From: Cloeon dipterum
Taxonomy: Eukaryota > Arthropoda > Insecta > Ephemeroptera > Baetidae
NCBI RefSeq assembly: GCF_949628265.1
Contig: NC_088786.1
Location: 20,109,681-20,173,680 of the forward strand
Length of the DNA stretch: 64,000 nucleotides
Reading direction: 5' to 3'
A program made the translations under genes and the position numbers. This document shows, piece by piece, positions 56,930-64,000 of this stretch; positions within the stretch are counted from its first letter, which is position 1, and the number at the start of each line of letters is the position of its first letter. The notes under the pieces are model-generated. The model had not been told where the DNA came from, did not search any database, and saw only the letters and a program-made list of their open reading frames with translations.

Positions 56930-58858
56930 TCACTCATTACCTGCTATACTGGAAGGGATGAACAGACAAAACAGCAAGTAGGTGTCAACAGCAAATATTA
57001 TTGAGCACTACTAGCTGAAATCGAAGGTAGATTGGACGGAATTTGTAGCGTTAAAATCTTTAGTGACCTTTTTAATGATCGCTACTGCCAAGAGGCTGGA
57101 AAATAACCAGTTTGAAGCCAGGAAAAGGGAGCGCTTCCCTATTTATCGTTTTTTCAAAATACCCTGAATCCAGTCTTAAGAATGTAAGACGGACTTTAAC
57201 TCTTGATTAAATAGAGATTTAATCTTTTAATTTTTGCTAAACAACGTAAGTTTTGATTCTAAACTTTTTAATTTTCATAATAGACTCAGGTCAAAAGTCA
57301 ATTTCACCTCTTTAAGACTTTGAAAATATCAATTCTATTGGATTATTCATGGTTGATTTTTTTTATAAGTTCAGGGCCAAAATTCAGTTCGTATCCAATT
57401 TTTGTAAGCACTCAATTGCTTAAGGTTGGAGGTCCTGTATTACCTTTTTGCCATACATCCTGTGTACTACCTTTTTAATCAGCCTGTTGGCTCGCATTGT
57501 TAAGGCATTCTCAGGAGTACCAAGGAAATGGAGATATTCAAGCATTTCTGGGATCTAATATTAAAGCTGCCTAATGTCAGTGATGGCAAAAGGTGCTTTA
57601 TTGTTAGTAAAGTGACTCAAATTGCTTAAATAGCTCAACGGGCTGGGAGGCGCACCGGCGCCGACTCGCCACTTGCTGGTTTTCGCACCTCTCCAGCGGC
57701 TTAATGGACAAATGTCTGGCGTTTCAATTAAAGACCTCGGTGCGTGGAGGCGAAAAGATGGCCACATTGGGCCCAAGCTCCTCTGCAACTACTCAGGCCC
57801 CGTGTTATCCGCTCGGTGGTGATATTTGGACCTAGTGAGCTCGTTGCCCACGGGATGTTCTGAGCAGAGGTTCTAAAACTATAAATAAAAAATAAGGTGT
57901 ATCCAACCTTCAAGGTCCGATTCTGACGTGACCTTGAGGGTCAAAAAACAATAAAATACCTAAATATTTGAGTTTGGTGTCATTTAATAGGTTTTTCGTT
58001 CCTGTGGAATAAATTTTATGTCAAAATTTAAAGGTTATTCATCTTGTTAAATATTTCCTTTAAAATTATGATTTATACAACACTAAACTATAAATTCGGA
58101 CCCTAACATTTCTGTCTTCAAATTATGTGTCGATTCGAAAATTCCGTCCAACTACCCTCGAAATTGGCTTGAATCAGCTCCATTATTATTATGTGATCGT
58201 TGTATAACGAAATTAATTTTTAGTTTTAGTGGGAGCTGTGAGTAGATTTTTCTTTGGGTGCTGTTCAGGTACTCTTAAGTTGAGAATCCGCAAAGGATGA
58301 CCGAACAGTCGCCTGCTGTTTAGTTGATTTTTTTGTATCAATTATTGCCTATCGATGAAGTACAAAGTGGAGTGAAAAGAATTGGGAAGTATCACACGAA
58401 AGCAACACCAATTAAAACAAAGTTTTTGCGCGCCGCGATTTCCCCTCCAAGCGGCGCGTCCTTATTATATAATTATTATCATGCAATTGTATCTAATACA
58501 CAAAACACCCAAGCGTCATTTAATCTCGTAATAATTTCTGTTATTATTATTTTACATTTCTCCAACTGTGGCCATTAATGTTAGATATTCCTGGGTATTG
58601 TACCGGACCATGCACTGTGAAAATGAGTTTTGATACCGTGTGGGTTTCTATGCCTTACGTTTTCCTTCCTAAATCATTTGACCTCTTTTATTCTTGTGAT
58701 GATTAAATTTCCAACTCCTCTCTAACTTCAAAATTTGATGGAAAATATGATTGATAGCTGATAACCTGCGTGAGCAGCTTATGTGAGTCAAACGGATTTG
58801 ATTGGGCGTTGTTGTGACAGTTTTTCAGTGATGCTAAAATTATTACAATGACTATTTT

Positions 58859-59038
58859 TGGAGGTCTCAGCCAGCCAGCCCCCGTAAATTTGGCAAAAAG
58901 TAAAAGGAGGAAAAATTGGCCTCCAGTCCTTAAGGCCGGTCACTAAGCACTTCTATAAAGTTTGTCTGCCGCGCTAGCCGCAGGCATAATTACGTAGCCT
59001 CTGCCTTAAATTACGAAATTACGCGGCTGAGACCTCTC
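58859..59038. mobile_element. Short MITE-like insertion with direct repeats
   Basis: GAGGTCTCAGCC (58861-58872) is inverted as GGCTGAGACCTC at 59025-59036. The unit is flanked by GACTATTTT on both sides (58850-58858 and 59039-59047), an 8-9 bp target duplication in the size range of hAT elements. About 180 bp, no coding capacity. Inverted similarity is confined to the tips. Confidence 0.6.
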
Positions 59039-59460
59039 GACTATTTTAAATTAAATGTGCAAAATTAAATTTTCACTTAAAATTGAAAAAAAACTGTCAT
59101 CACGCCTAATTTTGTTATTTTGAAATTATCTCTTTTGTTATTTTTCGGTTTAAGAAATGTATGGAATATTTTAAAATCGACTTTTGATCTAGTGTTAAAT
59201 ACAAACAGATGCATGCAATTATGACCTGCATGCGTGCAGATATTTTTTATCAGCGTTGACTGAAGTAAACAAAAGTACCCCCGCCCCCGATTTATATTAA
59301 TAATTAACCCTTACCCACCCTCTTTCAAATATCTTTGAAAACAAATTATATCCATGATAAATATAAATATTTTGTGGTATAAATTCCTAACATTTGCTTG
59401 AATAAGGCAACGGAAATGAAAAAAAATAATAAGCCAGCTGTATGTCACGGTATATTTAGT

Positions 59461-59466
59461 TTTATT
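59461..59466 (-). terminator. Candidate polyadenylation signal of the Rab39 gene
   Basis: AATAAA on the minus strand, 540 bp past the Rab39 stop codon. No nearer minus-strand signal was noticed. Confidence 0.4.
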
Positions 59467-60005
59467 AATCGATATGAATACGAAATAAATCTGTAGCTCT
59501 GTGTCACCTTTCTGTTCGCAAAAACTAATAAAGGAAAATTACAAAATGAAGCACATTTCGCATTATCATTCCCATTTTAGCCAGCAGTCGAATTAAGCTC
59601 GAGAACGTCCTTTTTCTCTCCACAGTACACAGAATTACAGCTACATTCTAAAGCGAGAAAGCATTTTTCACAAAAACTGCTAGCAGATTCTGGAAGATAC
59701 AAGTCGCACCAAGAACTTGGTATGAGTCACTGTAAGAACAGTGAAACTCAATTGGTACACTAAATGAAAAAAAATTGGTAAAATGTTAAATGTCCTGATT
59801 GAGTGAGTAGTCACAACATTAAAAAACGGACTAGTTGAAACAGCGAACTATTGAGTGATCTGGAAACTGGTGGTGGGTGTAATTAAGGCGTCTTGACTTG
59901 CATAGCATTAAAAAACGTTCTGTAGCAACATAGTTTGGTCACCCTACAATATTGTTTTACAATGTAAGTGAGATGCATTGACACAGACGAGCCAATCCTA
60001 GAGCT

Positions 60006-63016
<3,011 letters not shown>

Positions 63017-64000
63017 CTCGTCGGCACTTGGAAAGCAATGTTATTCGGCTAGCGACGCCCAACGCGCATTTTCACAGTCGAATGAGGCGTATTTTGAGCA
63101 ACACACTCGATTGCGGGCAGCGGCACACTCATCGGCTGGCTCACTTCTCGTTCCTTGCTCATGCTCAGCCAACTACCCAGCCTCAGCTGACGTCACGATT
63201 TGTTTGCCTCCACAGCTGACGGCTGCCTGACGTCATTGGCCCTTTAATTCTTTTCAACGCGAATGGCGCGAAAGTTTGAAGGCCTCCAATCACACATACA
63301 GAGATATAGATTATTTTAATTTTTTCTTAATGTAGGTGGCCACTTATTGCGATTTGTGACATGAATAGGGCTCACTATATTGGCCATATTAAGCGAAAAT
63401 TATGTTTTTTGTGCTCCATTTAGAAAGTTAAAAGAATGTTTATTTATACACTCATTTTCCCCATTTTTCCTTTCATGTCAGTTTTAAGAGAACTTGAAGG
63501 CCAGTAGAAGATGAAGATGAATTTCGGGAATTTCGAGACACTTTTATCCGTTGCGATTCAGGAGTTAGGACTCCAACCTGCCATTGAGCATTCAGCCCTC
63601 CTTATAATAATAGTTTCTTTTATTTGAGATTTGCTTAAAAAACTAATTACCGGTTCAGCCGGAAACGTTAAAAACATTTTTTTTAAATAACACACCTTTC
63701 CCGACGTTTCAACTGCGAATTTTTGTTTCTAACACATCAAAATGAATCATAATAGGTGGAGAGGAGAGAGTGAAGTGGCAGGATTCAGTCTGAAATCGCA
63801 GAGGATGTGTCCTAAAATCGAAAGTTTAATAACTATCAGCGGTACAATTTCACGAGGAAAAAGCATTGGGGAATGAAAAAATACAAAAAATATAAAGTTT
63901 GTAAAAGTATTTTGAATCAAGTTGCGTCACATTCCACGATCGCGATTATGTATCCATACTGAGCCAGTGCCAAAACAAATTAACATTCGCTACATATATT
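63017..64000. other. Rab39 upstream region and spacer to window end
   Basis: 63017-63250 is GC-richer and is the likely 5' UTR/promoter of Rab39, with two CRE sites and an inverted CCAAT motif next to the outer one. 63300-64000 is AT-rich with nothing recognised. Confidence 0.55.
63188..63235 (-). promoter_or_regulatory. Two CRE palindromes upstream of Rab39
   Basis: Perfect TGACGTCA at 63188-63195 and again at 63228-63235, 40 bp apart start to start, 172 and 212 bp upstream of the start codon. The outer one is followed by TTGGC, an inverted CCAAT-like core. CREB/ATF-type bZIP control is a reasonable inference. Confidence 0.55.

Larger units (their letters stand above)
56468..60005. other. 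Spacer between the actin-related gene and Rab39
   Basis: 3.5 kb with no recognised coding exon. Contains a CA microsatellite (56914-56929), an inverted-repeat unit (58859-59038) and, at the right, the Rab39 3' UTR with minus-strand AATAAA at 59461-59466. A GC-richer patch at 57640-57870 has open frames without family resemblance. Confidence 0.55.

Overview
The window is nuclear DNA from an arthropod, most likely an insect. The evidence is short GC-richer coding exons inside AT-rich introns bounded by GT..AG, an insect-type Rad6/Ubc6 with the C-terminal motif CVEQTFID, a pickpocket-type DEG/ENaC channel gene, a Star-like FkbM-domain gene, an insect-like Rab39 and a Ty3/Gypsy element of CsRn1 type. 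I cannot fix the order or species from the sequence. Exon chains below were built by hand from splice sites, reading-phase agreement and remembered family motifs; no search or alignment was run.

Layout from left to right. 1-2377: no gene seen. 2378-7041 (-): cysteine dioxygenase, 4 exons. 8454-9968: a transposon-like unit with 66-bp perfect terminal inverted repeats and a second inverted repeat inside. 11535-18296 (-): a DC-STAMP-domain/RING membrane protein of the DCST1/DCST2/sneaky group, 12 exons. 18702-20404 (-): Rad6/UBE2A-type E2, 4 exons. 22347-27841 (-): a complete LTR retrotransposon with a 6-bp target duplication and near-identical LTRs. 29210-38382 (+): DEG/ENaC (pickpocket) subunit, 12 exons recognised, first exon not found. 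39535-46238 (+): USP20/USP33-type deubiquitinase, 15 exons. 47027-49374 (-): single-pass FkbM/Methyltransf_21 (Star-like) protein, 6 exons. 50418-52962 (+): F-box-like, cysteine-rich protein, 2 exons. 53828-56467 (+): divergent actin-related protein with an N-terminal C2H2-like finger, 6 exons. 60006-63016 (-): Rab39, 5 exons, with two CRE sites upstream.

These are ordinary chromosomal neighbours, not an operon. Two arrangements may matter for regulation: the USP and FkbM genes converge with only 0.8 kb between their stop codons, and the FkbM and F-box genes diverge from a shared 1.0-kb interval. Introns and spacers hold several dispersed repeat families. One has seven clear copies sharing a CTCTCGTCGCGATCTAT core; others share nuclear-receptor-like AGGTCA half-sites or a GAGTTTGGCTTTAT start; and there are several foldback/MITE-like units.

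I see no clearly new multi-gene system. The observations most worth checking are the gag-pol frameshift signal abutting the gag stop of the LTR element, the finger-plus-actin architecture at 53.8-56.5 kb, and the nested inverted-repeat element at 8.45-9.97 kb.
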